DNA of 64,000 nucleotides, from contig OX365936.1 of the NCBI GenBank assembly GCA_947243795.1, positions 124,001 through 188,000 of the forward strand. Direction: 5' to 3'. The position numbers and the translations under genes are program-made. This document shows positions 11,701 to 20,472 of the stretch, piece after piece. The DNA comes from Saccharomyces uvarum. Taxonomy: Eukaryota; Ascomycota; Saccharomycetes; Saccharomycetales; Saccharomycetaceae. The notes under the pieces are model-generated. The model saw nothing but the letters and a program-made list of their open reading frames with translations. It did no database searches and was not told the DNA's origin. Within the stretch, counting starts at the first letter, position 1; every line of letters starts with the position of its first letter.

Positions 11701-11941
11701 GATCAAGTGGGATGAAGTTGTAATTGACGATCCTGCAAAGAAAAAGGAAGTTGAACAAAGCATGATTCAAATATCAATAATCGAAGCCAGACAATCTCAT
11801 AACAATAAAATCAAAGATTTGCAAGTACCTTCACGCAAAAGACGCTCCATGAAAATGCCCCCAGAATTGCCAGTTAAATTCCAACATCGTATGAGCATAT
11901 CCACTATTCTTCAACAAACAGCCAAAGAGCCATTTTGGTAA
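8723..11941 (+). CDS. HOS4: Ankyrin-repeat subunit of the Set3 histone deacetylase complex
   Basis: HOS4 (YIL112W) is a subunit of Set3C (Set3, Snt1, Hos2, Sif2, Cpr1, Hos4, Hst1), which represses early and middle sporulation genes. The frame is 1072 residues (about 1083 in S. cerevisiae). Residues 1-300 are acidic and low complexity. Ankyrin repeats occupy about 312-420 (GNTALHEAALQGHIEIVELL, then a GDTPLIDASANGHLDVVKYL-type repeat) and about 570-620 (SALMVAVGRGHIGTVKLLL). An Asp run lies near 648 and a strongly charged, probably coiled-coil helix at about 780-860. The C-terminal ~200 residues are well conserved. A tiny uORF overlaps the start codon. Confidence 0.96.
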   Translation: MSDPNTKQPIKKRSLSSYLSNVSTRREELEKISKHEIPEDEEPASNQKSEEPVPEEPVWETQDTDRPLDTEAASIRDDSKERKALTQPDNEEDGKASSHGQEDSLVETNGEMNHSTTLLSNVGNLDIQNHQPFSRDQLRAMLKEPKRKTVDDFIQEEGLGAVEEDDISNEVLENNVMAPSEGEMDIEYSGSDRDTDDVESDDPTAPNSPIKLSRRKLVRGDQFDTTTGSMFNNESDSELSDIDDTKNIALSSSLFRGGSSPIKEANNNLPSMNSSPAQVVKRNSISKTNTSKNPHIAVSKRPKQKKGIYRDSGGRTRLQIACDKGKFDVVQKMIEDGGYDINDQDNAGNTALHEAALQGHIEIVELLIENGADVNIKSIEMFGDTPLIDASANGHLDVVKYLLKKGADPTIRNSKGLTAFESVDDESEFDDEEDQNILREIKKRLSVATKRWTHGIGSHNDNPKNVINADTTDRPHLDATSLSEDRKADVSSPMLSNVDDKAPEEEFYWTDVTSRAGKEKLFKASKEGHLPYVGTYVENGGKIDLKSFFESVKCGHEDITSIFLAFGFPVNQASRDNKTSALMVAVGRGHIGTVKLLLEAGADPTKKDKKGHTALYYAKNSVMGITNNEEIQLIENALNEHSKKRSNDDDDDDDDDDDGENETDNREPHETRREKTQSPIPISRKNTIPRIEDEENDVAVRNSADNGMNNAHNVKNVPPSDSRKTHGINESDGMQDPLDWKKRKTIASLDEEKLRSVSPLSMEPHSPKKFKSTEVSKIHEETAAEREARLKEEEEYRKKRLEKKRKKEQELLQKLAEDEKKRIEEQEKLKILEIERLKNETIEKAKQMEREKKLEELSYRRAVRDLYPLGLKIINFNDKHDYKRFLPLYYFVDEKSNKLVLDLQVAILLKNMDLLSKDSHPISEKFPIDPTHLASLWNMLKFIFLYGGSYDDDKNDLKDNKRFVVNFDGVDLDTKIGYELLEYRKFINLPMAWIKWDEVVIDDPAKKKEVEQSMIQISIIEARQSHNNKIKDLQVPSRKRRSMKMPPELPVKFQHRMSISTILQQTAKEPFW

Positions 11942-12295
11942 ACCCTCATCTATTCGTTCCCACCTATTTATACATACTTACGTTTTCCAATGCATTAGAT
12001 ATTATTTTCATTTATATATCTCCACACAGTTGTAATATTTTATATCATTATTAGTACTATCATTGCTATCACACAAATATTTTCTTTGTGCGACAAAGCA
12101 TCCTTGACCGACCCCTGAAATCGCCGAGGAGCTCAGAAAATACCGTGGAAGAGGTGAAAAACAATAGATCTTGAAATTTTAATTTATATATTACTGCTTT
12201 AAACAATAGGCCTATTGTTTCTTTCTTGATTTCTTTGCAGCTACCATAATCATGGAAATTTCTACAAAACAATAACATCTTACATTCAAAACAAA
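11942..12295 (+). promoter_or_regulatory. HOS4 3' region and COX5B promoter with Rox1-like sites
   Basis: This 354-bp spacer contains a perfect 20-bp palindrome, aaacaataggcctattgttt (12201-12220), carrying two head-to-head ATTGTT cores, and another ATTGTT core in minus orientation at 12160-12165. Rox1 represses hypoxic genes through YYYATTGTTCTC, and COX5B is a classic Rox1 target, so these are good candidate operators. The match is partial (about 10 of 12 positions). Confidence 0.55.
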
Positions 12296-12842
12296 AGTAT
12301 GTATAGAATAGCTACGTTTTTGAAAAAATGTATAAAAAAAATTTCTTTACTGACGCGCAAGGAAGTTTAACCACAAGCTTGCAGTGTTGCGTATTTCCTT
12401 TAGTAATGTGACAAGAATAGGTGGAACACGGTTTGTTCAAACAAAAGCTCTTTCCAACGCAACATTGACTGATCTACCCAAAAGGTGGGAAAATATGCCA
12501 AGTTTAGAACAACAAGATATTGCTGATAATTTAATGGAGCGTCAGAAGCTTCCCTGGAAGAAATTAAATAGCGGTGAAATAAAAGCTGCTTGGCATATAT
12601 CTTATGGCGAATGGGGACCCAGAAGAGCTGTGCATGGAGGGGGTGATATTGAGTTTATTACTAAAGGAGTTTTTTGGGGATTGGGCATCTCCTTGGGTCT
12701 TTTCAGTTTTGATAAGATTATTGGCTAACCCCGGTACTCCAAAGAAAATGAACAGCGAATGGCAATTGAAGTCCCATGAATATTTAAAATCAAAAAAAAC
12801 GCCAATCCATGGGGCGGTTATTCTCGAGTTCAATCTAAATAA
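12296..12842 (+). pseudogene. COX5B: Cytochrome c oxidase subunit Vb, hypoxic isoform, reading frame broken
   Basis: COX5B (YIL111W) encodes the oxygen-repressed isoform of mitochondrial complex IV subunit 5. As in S. cerevisiae, the start codon is split: A at 12296, an 88-nt intron (12297-12384), then TG TTG CGT. Residues 1-108 align well through GVFWGLGISLGLFS in the single membrane helix. One extra T within 12707-12710 then shifts the frame, giving a stop at 12726-12728 and a predicted 114-residue product. The lost part is still readable: IRLLANP to WQLKSHEYLKSK in the second frame. A second indel in the A run at 12792-12799 returns the first frame for NANPWGGYSRVQSK and TAA at 12840-12842. 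The S. cerevisiae protein is 151 residues. Either a recent pseudogene or two homopolymer sequencing errors. Confidence 0.8.
12297..12384 (+). other. COX5B: COX5B intron splitting the start codon
   Basis: The 5' splice site GTATGT is at 12297-12302. The branch sequence TACTGAC at 12348-12354 differs from TACTAAC at one position. The 3' splice site is GCAG at 12381-12384. The 88-nt length equals that of the S. cerevisiae intron as I recall it. Splicing joins A to TG and creates the ATG. Confidence 0.85.
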
Positions 12843-13182
12843 ATAGACTAAAAAGTTAGGATTGTCTCATATAATCCATGGATGGGGCGCAGAACATAAA
12901 GTGTTCATTTGTATACATCTACTTCTCCTGTTTAATTGCGCATTAGTGATCGATTGTTTGTTTAAAGAGCAGTTCGTGATCTGGTGACTGGTTTCACTAA
13001 ATATATTACCGTCTTCTTAAGATACACGATTCTGATATACGTCTTCCCTGAAAAAAAATAAAAATTTTGAAAAATGAAAAAGTAACGTTGAAAAAAAGTG
13101 CATTAAAACAGTCATCGAATTCATAGATATTTGGAACTAGTGCTGAAATACAAAGACTAGGACTTAATTTGCCGCCCAAGAC
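12843..13182 (+). promoter_or_regulatory. COX5B 3' region and HPM1 promoter
   Basis: This 340-bp A/T-rich spacer has an AAAAATTTT core at 13060-13068 resembling the RRPE element of ribosome-biogenesis genes, which would suit HPM1. No PAC motif and no other gene were seen. Confidence 0.45.
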
Positions 13183-14316
13183 ATGTCATTTTCTTTCGGA
13201 TTTACTTCTAATGATTTCGATGATGATGAACTAGTAGCTCAACCTGATGCCTCCATTGAACCAATACAAAATAATGGAGAAAACGACACTCATGCGAATC
13301 CATTGGATTCTGGTTTTTTATTGCAGTCCAATGTTGTCCAGCCAAAAGTGGAAAATCTAGAAACGCTATTACAAGGTCTTAAGGATGTCAGATTAACTTT
13401 TGAAGAGTTTCAATCTCCATTATATAAAAAGCCATTAAGTAGAAGAGAATTATTTGACGTCAAACACCAATTGATGCTAGAGACAGATACTGATTCCAGC
13501 AGTAACTCTACGGAGCTGGATATTTTACTTGGTGATACTTCTGAAGACTTGAGGAAGAATGTTTATGAAGGGGGTCTGAAATCATGGGAATGTTCTTATG
13601 ATTTAGTTGATTTGTTGTCTGAGAAGATTGACAAAACAATCAACAATATTGACGCAGTCCTAGAAATAGGCTGTGGGACGGCACTGCCCTCAGAATTTCT
13701 GTTCAAATCAGCTCTTCTACGGGATGACAGATCCAACAGTTTGAAGTTCATTTTATCTGATTACAATGCTAGTGTATTGAGATTGGTTACTATACCGAAT
13801 TTAATTATTACATGGGCTAAAACAGTTTTGACAAACGAAGAATGGTGTGCGTTGCAAAGGGACGAAGGCGAAGATATTCCGGTAAATAGCGAAGAATTGC
13901 TTTTGTCTTCCAACCTGTTAACCGCCTTTTATGACGACATCCAAAGAAGAAACATTACCATTGTTCTTATATCAGGATCATGGGGACGCAAATTTAACAA
14001 TTTGATTCATGAGGTATTGTTAGACAGCAAAAAGGTTCTATTGTTGACCTCTGAAACGATTTATCAACCCGATAATCTCCCTGTTATTGCGGAAACAATA
14101 CTTGACATACACAGCACACCACAAACAGAAGTTCAAACTTATGTTGCAGCAAAGGATATTTATTTTGGTGTTGGCGGCAGCATTGTTGAATTTGAAAATT
14201 ATCTGAATAAGAAAATAACATCAGGAAACTTACCAATCCGGTCTGAAAGGTTTAAAGTTAACTCTGGCTTGAAAAGGTCAATAATATGCATTGAGACAAA
14301 CCAAACTGTATATTAA
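13183..14316 (+). CDS. HPM1: Protein-histidine N-methyltransferase acting on ribosomal protein Rpl3
   Basis: HPM1/MNI1 (YIL110W) is an S-adenosylmethionine-dependent methyltransferase that methylates a histidine of ribosomal protein uL3 (His243 in S. cerevisiae) and supports 60S assembly. The 377 residues equal the S. cerevisiae length. The SAM-binding motif I is visible as LEIGCGTALPS (about residues 160-170). Further seven-beta-strand features are LSDYNASVLRLVT and the late ILISGSWG-type segment. The first ~60 residues are acidic and variable. It follows the damaged COX5B on the same strand and is convergent with SEC24. Confidence 0.96.
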   Translation: MSFSFGFTSNDFDDDELVAQPDASIEPIQNNGENDTHANPLDSGFLLQSNVVQPKVENLETLLQGLKDVRLTFEEFQSPLYKKPLSRRELFDVKHQLMLETDTDSSSNSTELDILLGDTSEDLRKNVYEGGLKSWECSYDLVDLLSEKIDKTINNIDAVLEIGCGTALPSEFLFKSALLRDDRSNSLKFILSDYNASVLRLVTIPNLIITWAKTVLTNEEWCALQRDEGEDIPVNSEELLLSSNLLTAFYDDIQRRNITIVLISGSWGRKFNNLIHEVLLDSKKVLLLTSETIYQPDNLPVIAETILDIHSTPQTEVQTYVAAKDIYFGVGGSIVEFENYLNKKITSGNLPIRSERFKVNSGLKRSIICIETNQTVY

Positions 14317-14520
14317 TTAGTATCTTTTGTTTCCTTTTACTTGGTATATAAGCTTATTATTCAAATCATTTATCTATAATATGGACAAAAAATAGAAAAG
14401 AGATATAAAGGTAAAAATTAAAATAATCGTTCAATATACATAGTTGATTTAGAAAGCATTTTAGAGATGTTAGAAAAGCAAAACATGATAGGCTTCCGTT
14501 TTCTTTTGTTTTCTTTAACT

Positions 14521-17301
14521 TTATTTACTAATTCTAGCTTTCATGATTTGTAAGAACTCTCTGTAACTTTCGTTATTTAAGATCTTATCCTCTACTAAAG
14601 TGCTCGAAGCCCATAGTCTTAGGGTTGCGACTTCCCTAGCAGATGCATGGTTAACAGGTTCACTCAAAGAAGCACCTCTAACAATATACAATGATTGGTA
14701 AGTGATAATATCGTCATGGTTTCTTAGCTGGTTAATAATGTTTCTCACTCTTTGGTTAAATTCTGAATTCTCGACAATTGGTATTTCTTGTTTGCCAATT
14801 GGAATGCCAAAGATATCTTGAGTGCCAAACACATCAAATACTAATGCTGGAACAGCATCACCACCCATCCACAAAAACAATTCATTACCATTATCTATCA
14901 AGTATAACCCGTATCTTTCAAACAATGAAGAAGTGGCATTGAGAGGTTGAGGCAAAACAACTGTGGCGGTGGTTTCACCATCTTCAGTTTGCAATGGTAG
15001 CCCAGCTTCATCGGCCATATCATGCAATGAGTAGACATCGGGGTAGATGTTCTTGATTAGGTATTTCAATGGTAATGATTCTAAGATGTTCAAAGCGGAG
15101 GCACGATGATCACTTGGAACAATACCTGATCTAAATGCCATATGCTTGGTCAAAGAATGCATTAATAATGGGAACATTCTCAAATTGGCACACAATCTCA
15201 ATGGAGCACCACCTGCAGTGTTGGATACGACGATTTCCTTCTTGTATGTGGCTAAGATATCTTGTACAGATTTGTTGATCAATACTCTTGCCTCATCTAA
15301 ACTGGAGTTCAATGCCTTTTCCACTGCCTTGGAATTATAGAATGACGCTATAGCCAATTGATCAGCTGATGCATAAACCTCGGCCAGGGATTCTGTGGTG
15401 GGCATGGCTAAAGTGATGATTCTAATTCTACGTTGGCTGTTATTCAAAGATAATAGCACCGCTACTTGAATGTAACAGTACTCGGTCATGATAGATTCAT
15501 CGACATTGACTTCGAACAAATATGATTGATCTCTTGGCATGGTAGAAAAGGCACATAAATCAGAGGATCTGTTAAAAAAATGACCATAAAATCTGCTCAT
15601 TCTTAAACCTGTGGAACCACGAGCTCTCATAACGGTTTCCATACAAAGGTCCATGGAGATGTGTTTGGCAAATTCAGTAGAAAATTTGACAATATCATTT
15701 GGATTTTTACCCGAAAATCCAGGATAGAAGTGAGTTTGACCGGCGGTGAAACGACTTAAATTGGACAATGATGCAACATCCATGTAATCCTCAGAAGCTA
15801 AGAATAAATCCACGGTAATTTGCACTTTAGAGCAGTCGATCGTGAAGTTCTTGTAGAATGAGTCTTGACATGACAGTAATTGGGCAGTTTCCTTTGATGT
15901 GTTGACGACACCGCTTTCGTTTCTTCTTTGTAGTTTCCCTATGCCCAAGTTGGGTAAAGTTCCTGAGACAACGATGATCTTGCCACCGACGCCACCAATT
16001 AAATGATAAGCTGATTTCAAAGCGGGGCCCAATGCAAAACTTGTGATCAAATTGGATTGGAATATTTGAGGGATCTTGGTCAATAAACTTTCAATATTTT
16101 GTCTGCAAGCCTTCAAGGAGACAACCATGGAATTTGGTCTGGGCAAGAAAGGTTCCTCTAAGTCGGCAATGTCCATCATATTGATTTGGTCGGTCGATCC
16201 TTCATTGTTATCGGAATCCAATGGGATCTTGAAGTAGTGGATGGCGTTGTCCACACATAAAATGGAGATTCTGGTTCTTTCGTCATGGTTAGGGATGGAG
16301 TCCAGGTTTTGTAAAAGAGTGTTGATGGTGGTGGCCAACAACCCGCTTTTGATGGAAGCCTGGGAGACATCGATCAGGAAACAGTAAGTAGCTGGGGGAG
16401 GCTGTCTTAGAGTGTATTCCTTGGGAGCCATGTATTCCATGACGGCGCATTTGATTTCGTTTCTGTCGTACCTGCTCTTTGGGTCGTTCGGGTCGGTCTG
16501 GTCCATTTGCATGGGGACGTCATTGGCCAGGCGACAGAAGTTACATCTCCATCTCCTGCCTTGTTCGATAAAGGTGATGAAGGGGTTCATGTACGAACGG
16601 CAACGACGACACCGAACGATCAGCCCGTCTTCATTGAGTGGAGGCGGGTCGATATCATCGTAAAGGTGCTGGTATGGTCTGATGACCAGTCCGAATGGCA
16701 GCTTGGACTTCTTCAGCAAGGAGCTGTTCTTGGGGACGGCGTTCAAAGTCGATCTGATGTAATCTGGCGACGCGTTGGACACCTCCGATGGAACCAGCAT
16801 TTTCTCTGGTGGGATAACCAGCGGTGGGGGAGGCAAGTTCAAGTCGGTGATTGGAGGTGGCAATTCCGTTAACAGGTCGATCGGATACAGCTGGTTCATG
16901 GGTCTCATGTTCTGGCCCATGGCGGCGCTAGGCTGTCCGTAAACTTGTGCTGGTAGCGACTGTTGCTGTTGCTGAAACGGCATGCCGGCCTGTGCGGGGA
17001 CCTGCTGCTGCATGTAGGCATTGGGGTCGACCAGAGGCACGTTGTGCAAATGCATATCGTTCATGGAAGTGGCGGCCTGATCGATCTGCTGGTGAAGCTG
17101 TTCTTGAGCAGGGGTCAGGAATTGCGGCTGGCCCATGGGGGCCGCCGCACCCTGCGGCGGCATACCCATCTGTGCGTAGCTCATCCCTGCAGCTGCCGGG
17201 TCCTGGGGAGGTACTAATTGCGCTGGCTGTTGCAGAGGGGTGGCGCTCTGCCCGTACTGGGCCTGGGCCTGTGGGTAAACACGTTTCTTGTGGTGGGACA
17301 T
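14521..17301 (-). CDS. SEC24: COPII coat cargo-binding subunit Sec24
   Basis: SEC24 (YIL109C) pairs with Sec23 in the inner COPII coat and selects cargo at ER exit sites. The 926 residues match S. cerevisiae exactly. In order: a Gln/Pro/Ala-rich N-terminus (about 1-130); a zinc finger with CRRC and CNFC pairs (about 230-256); the trunk domain (from the ATYCFLIDVSQAS segment); the beta-sandwich and helical domains; and a gelsolin-like domain near 790-865 around NELFLWMGGDAVPALVFD. The 5' third is GC-rich (58% by hand count at 16921-16980), whereas the 3' part is near 35%. It is divergent with YIL108W. Confidence 0.98.
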   Translation of the reverse strand: MSHHKKRVYPQAQAQYGQSATPLQQPAQLVPPQDPAAAGMSYAQMGMPPQGAAAPMGQPQFLTPAQEQLHQQIDQAATSMNDMHLHNVPLVDPNAYMQQQVPAQAGMPFQQQQQSLPAQVYGQPSAAMGQNMRPMNQLYPIDLLTELPPPITDLNLPPPPLVIPPEKMLVPSEVSNASPDYIRSTLNAVPKNSSLLKKSKLPFGLVIRPYQHLYDDIDPPPLNEDGLIVRCRRCRSYMNPFITFIEQGRRWRCNFCRLANDVPMQMDQTDPNDPKSRYDRNEIKCAVMEYMAPKEYTLRQPPPATYCFLIDVSQASIKSGLLATTINTLLQNLDSIPNHDERTRISILCVDNAIHYFKIPLDSDNNEGSTDQINMMDIADLEEPFLPRPNSMVVSLKACRQNIESLLTKIPQIFQSNLITSFALGPALKSAYHLIGGVGGKIIVVSGTLPNLGIGKLQRRNESGVVNTSKETAQLLSCQDSFYKNFTIDCSKVQITVDLFLASEDYMDVASLSNLSRFTAGQTHFYPGFSGKNPNDIVKFSTEFAKHISMDLCMETVMRARGSTGLRMSRFYGHFFNRSSDLCAFSTMPRDQSYLFEVNVDESIMTEYCYIQVAVLLSLNNSQRRIRIITLAMPTTESLAEVYASADQLAIASFYNSKAVEKALNSSLDEARVLINKSVQDILATYKKEIVVSNTAGGAPLRLCANLRMFPLLMHSLTKHMAFRSGIVPSDHRASALNILESLPLKYLIKNIYPDVYSLHDMADEAGLPLQTEDGETTATVVLPQPLNATSSLFERYGLYLIDNGNELFLWMGGDAVPALVFDVFGTQDIFGIPIGKQEIPIVENSEFNQRVRNIINQLRNHDDIITYQSLYIVRGASLSEPVNHASAREVATLRLWASSTLVEDKILNNESYREFLQIMKARISK

Positions 17302-17988
17302 CTCGTGTGCGGTCTCCGTCTAGGATGTTATAGCAGTCTCAATGCGGCGGAATCGGACCTGAGCTTCTCAATCTGGGGCTTTGGCCTGCTTTCTAATCTG
17401 CCATCCTCCTCACACTGTTTTGTTTTCTTCATTTTCGTTCTTCCAAGTTTCGCAATTTCTTCCGCCGTAAATGGAAAAAACGAAAATGAAAAACAACAAG
17501 TATAAAACGACAGAATATCACCCCAGTGGCAACGCTGGAAACAGTCAACCTAGCACCCAATTCCACCTGGAAGGGTCCCACTGGCCTAAAACATGTGCAA
17601 CGGTTGTATTCAGTGCAAACGCAGGCTCTTTAGGGCCCTGCACTTCAGCAGAAGCGGTTCTCGCCCAGACACCGCACCCGTGATACCCCCGTCACCCGGC
17701 GCGCCGCTACTCGAAATTTGGTGAAATTTTCCAAAAATACGTAAGTCATTGTTCTAATGTCCATAATGCGGTATATAAATATAGAACAGGCATGCAGTGG
17801 TTGATGCTGCTGTTGCCTGGAGGGTGTGTATGTCTTGGCGTAGTTAGTTTTCTCTCGAGCACCGTTTATGTTGGACGTTTAAGAGCAGCCGACGCCGCAA
17901 AACAGAAAGAGAAAAAGAGACTACAGAATATTGTCTTCCTTCCTCTTCTTAATCTATCGTATACAGGACACGCAGCAAGAAAGGAAAA
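17302..17988. promoter_or_regulatory. Divergent SEC24/YIL108W promoter
   Basis: This 687-bp spacer has a canonical TATATAAA at 17772-17779, about 210 bp before the YIL108W ATG, and a GC-rich core near 17640-17710. Short frames here show no conserved features. It lies at the centre of a GC peak. Confidence 0.6.
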
Positions 17989-20082
17989 ATGGTGGGCTCG
18001 AAGGATATCGATCTATTCAATCTGAGAGAAAACGAGCAAATCGTGTCTCCTTGTCTTATTATCCACGGGAAATGCAACAAGCAGAATGGTGCGAAGACCG
18101 TGCAGGTGCAGCATCCTCAGCTGCCTCCTGTGACCTACCCCATACATAACCAGTTCTTCAAAGCCACAGTGCTGCTAACGCCCGGCGAGAACAAGCTGAC
18201 GTTCATCACGGACACGAACACTGCCAGGACTATTGTGTGCTACTACACGCCGCTGTTGCAGAACCCTCCGGTGCATCTTTGTTTGATCTTGGCTAAGGAC
18301 TCCCCTGAGCAGTTCGATTCCCCTCAAGAGCAGAAAGGTAGAGAGGGCGGGAACGGTCTTCAGTTGGCCATCAAGAAGCTCAGGCTCGGGGCCAGGCTCA
18401 TGCAGGCTTACACTAACGAGCAGATGCTCAGGAACGGCATGGGCAACCGGACCTTCCCCTTTGTTGAGGAGTTTGCCTGGGACACGCTGTTCGACCAGCC
18501 TGGGATGAGAAGCACCATTAAAGTTCATGTGATTCGCTCCGAGAAGACACTGAAGGAGATCCAAGACCCCGACGTGGCTCAGCAGAACTCCAAGGGTAAG
18601 AACACGGGCGCCCTCTTTGGCATCGCCATGGACGCCCTGAAGCGCTACGGTGGGCCCTTCACCAATAACGAGAAGCCGGTCCAAGCAGCGTGTATGTTCA
18701 TGGACACCCACTGGGATGGGAAGCTGATCAGGGGCCACGCCGCCTTGGGTGGCGGTGACGACAGCATCAAACTGGCCATCTTCGGGTCACACGGGCTCTA
18801 TTCATGGCCAAGCTCTCTTGAGCAACTCGTGCCCTACTTCACCGATGAGACAAGGGCCTCCATCAGCGAAGTGGCCAATGATTGTAACGAGTGTGGTACC
18901 TACTGGGAGTGTTTGACCATCACTTTGGGGGCATTCATGCACGAGATTGGCCACCTGTTGGGCTGCCCTCACGAGGAAAGCGGTGTCATGCTAAGAGGCT
19001 ATACCACTTTGAACAGGTCTTTCCTGACTAAAGAGGCATACTCGGAAAGAACAAAATCCAACGGTGCCAGCCCACCCATTTTCCCCAAGGAGGAGTGCAC
19101 ATGGCATCGTCTCGACACTCTGAGGTTCTTGTACCATCCCTCTTTCACTTTACCACAGGATTTCTACGACCCATCGTTCATGAGACCTACGAAACTTGGC
19201 GGGTACCCCAATACAAAACATTCACTTTACCCAATGGGAAATGGCACCTGTCGTATCTTATCCCCGACGGGTATTTATCTGATCGAGATCATCTGTGATG
19301 ACTTGTGCAAGGGTCACATTGAGTATTTACCCACCTCTTTAGGTGGACCAGGTCCTCAACGGGAAGTGGTGGTCACTTTGCAAGATCTACGTGGCAGATT
19401 GCCCAAGAGCGAACTTGCCAAATTCGGCGACACTTTTAAACTAAAACTCCACTCTGTTAACGCACCAGAGATTGAGTTTGATAAGTTCCCATCATTAGTG
19501 AGCGTTCAGCCATTGGACATGTCCAAATATGGGTTTGCCAAGAACGTTCAAGGTATTAAATCACCACTGTACGGTTGCAGTGATAGGGGCGCCGACGCTG
19601 GCGTTATAGCCTTTGATGTAAGATTAGTCACTGCTGTGAGAATATATCACGGTTACGCACTAGACGGTGTAAGATTCTATTTCAAAGACAAGCACATATC
19701 AACCAAGGGTTCTCCCGTTGCCAAACCATCGGTACCACCAAGAAACTACTTTGCAAAAATTACGCAGACTGTCAAAAATCAAATTGCAATAAATGATGAA
19801 AATTTGAAAAGTGTACTGTTTGGACACGAAACTCAAAACTTCACAGATGCTACATTAGAACCTGGTGAAATAATCATCGGATTCAACCTAAGATGTGGAG
19901 CTTGGATCGATGCCATTCAAATGATTACAAGCCATGGTAGAATGACCGAAATGTTCGGTAATAAAAATGGAGGTGGTCTAGCTGAATTGCAACCACCGAA
20001 TGGTCAATATATTTTGGGTGTGATAGGTAGAGTCGGTCAATGGGTTGATGCCTTTGGGATTGTCTATGGATCTTTGGAATAA
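17989..20082 (+). CDS. YIL108W: Putative zinc metalloprotease with C-terminal jacalin-like region
   Basis: This is the ortholog of YIL108W, a putative metalloprotease of unknown substrate. The 697 residues compare with about 696 in S. cerevisiae. A complete extended zinc-binding motif HEIGHLLGCPH (HExxHxxGxxH; His318, Glu319, His322, His328) makes it a credible active metallopeptidase of the fungal Metallopep family. After about residue 500, two jacalin-like segments (SDRGADAGVIAFDVRLVTAV and later VGQWVDAFGIVYG) suggest a lectin-like domain. There is no signal peptide, so it is probably cytosolic. Its first kilobase is GC-rich and the remainder AT-rich, a change inside one gene. The biological role is not known to me. 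Confidence 0.93.
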   Translation: MVGSKDIDLFNLRENEQIVSPCLIIHGKCNKQNGAKTVQVQHPQLPPVTYPIHNQFFKATVLLTPGENKLTFITDTNTARTIVCYYTPLLQNPPVHLCLILAKDSPEQFDSPQEQKGREGGNGLQLAIKKLRLGARLMQAYTNEQMLRNGMGNRTFPFVEEFAWDTLFDQPGMRSTIKVHVIRSEKTLKEIQDPDVAQQNSKGKNTGALFGIAMDALKRYGGPFTNNEKPVQAACMFMDTHWDGKLIRGHAALGGGDDSIKLAIFGSHGLYSWPSSLEQLVPYFTDETRASISEVANDCNECGTYWECLTITLGAFMHEIGHLLGCPHEESGVMLRGYTTLNRSFLTKEAYSERTKSNGASPPIFPKEECTWHRLDTLRFLYHPSFTLPQDFYDPSFMRPTKLGGYPNTKHSLYPMGNGTCRILSPTGIYLIEIICDDLCKGHIEYLPTSLGGPGPQREVVVTLQDLRGRLPKSELAKFGDTFKLKLHSVNAPEIEFDKFPSLVSVQPLDMSKYGFAKNVQGIKSPLYGCSDRGADAGVIAFDVRLVTAVRIYHGYALDGVRFYFKDKHISTKGSPVAKPSVPPRNYFAKITQTVKNQIAINDENLKSVLFGHETQNFTDATLEPGEIIIGFNLRCGAWIDAIQMITSHGRMTEMFGNKNGGGLAELQPPNGQYILGVIGRVGQWVDAFGIVYGSLE

Positions 20083-20472
20083 TATAGTCTAGTGTTGTTG
20101 GTTTTTCCTGTTTCTTTCCGCTTCTCTTATTATTTTTATTTTTTCATGTATTCGTCCTATTTACTTTATTCGTTAATTTATTCATACCAATATATCTCTA
20201 TATATACAATCGTCAATCGATTGTTTTCCTTACATGCGTACATTGTTTTCCATTAGCAGTTTTTTTTTAAGGAAAAAAAGAAACCAGCTTATAGAAATAT
20301 AAACAATAATCGTTATGTTTAGGAGTAGCGTAAAGCAAAATATTTCGAAGGGAAGGGAAAAAAAATTTTTGGTGTTTTCATTTTATTAATCTATTTAGAT
20401 AACTCGTTAAGTTTGGCTGTTCTTTTTTTTTGCATGTGCCTTACCTTACTTTTTCTTTGCCGCCCTCGATAT
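20083..20472. terminator. Convergent YIL108W/PFK26 3' regions
   Basis: This 390-bp A/T-rich spacer between converging genes has TATATA-type efficiency elements (near 20192-20207) and several T and A runs typical of yeast polyadenylation regions. No gene was seen. Confidence 0.5.

Noticed and set aside
12604-12846. Separate 80-residue gene at the COX5B 3' end
   Set aside because: Its C-terminal half is the displaced COX5B sequence (LLANP to EYLKSK), so it is not a new gene.
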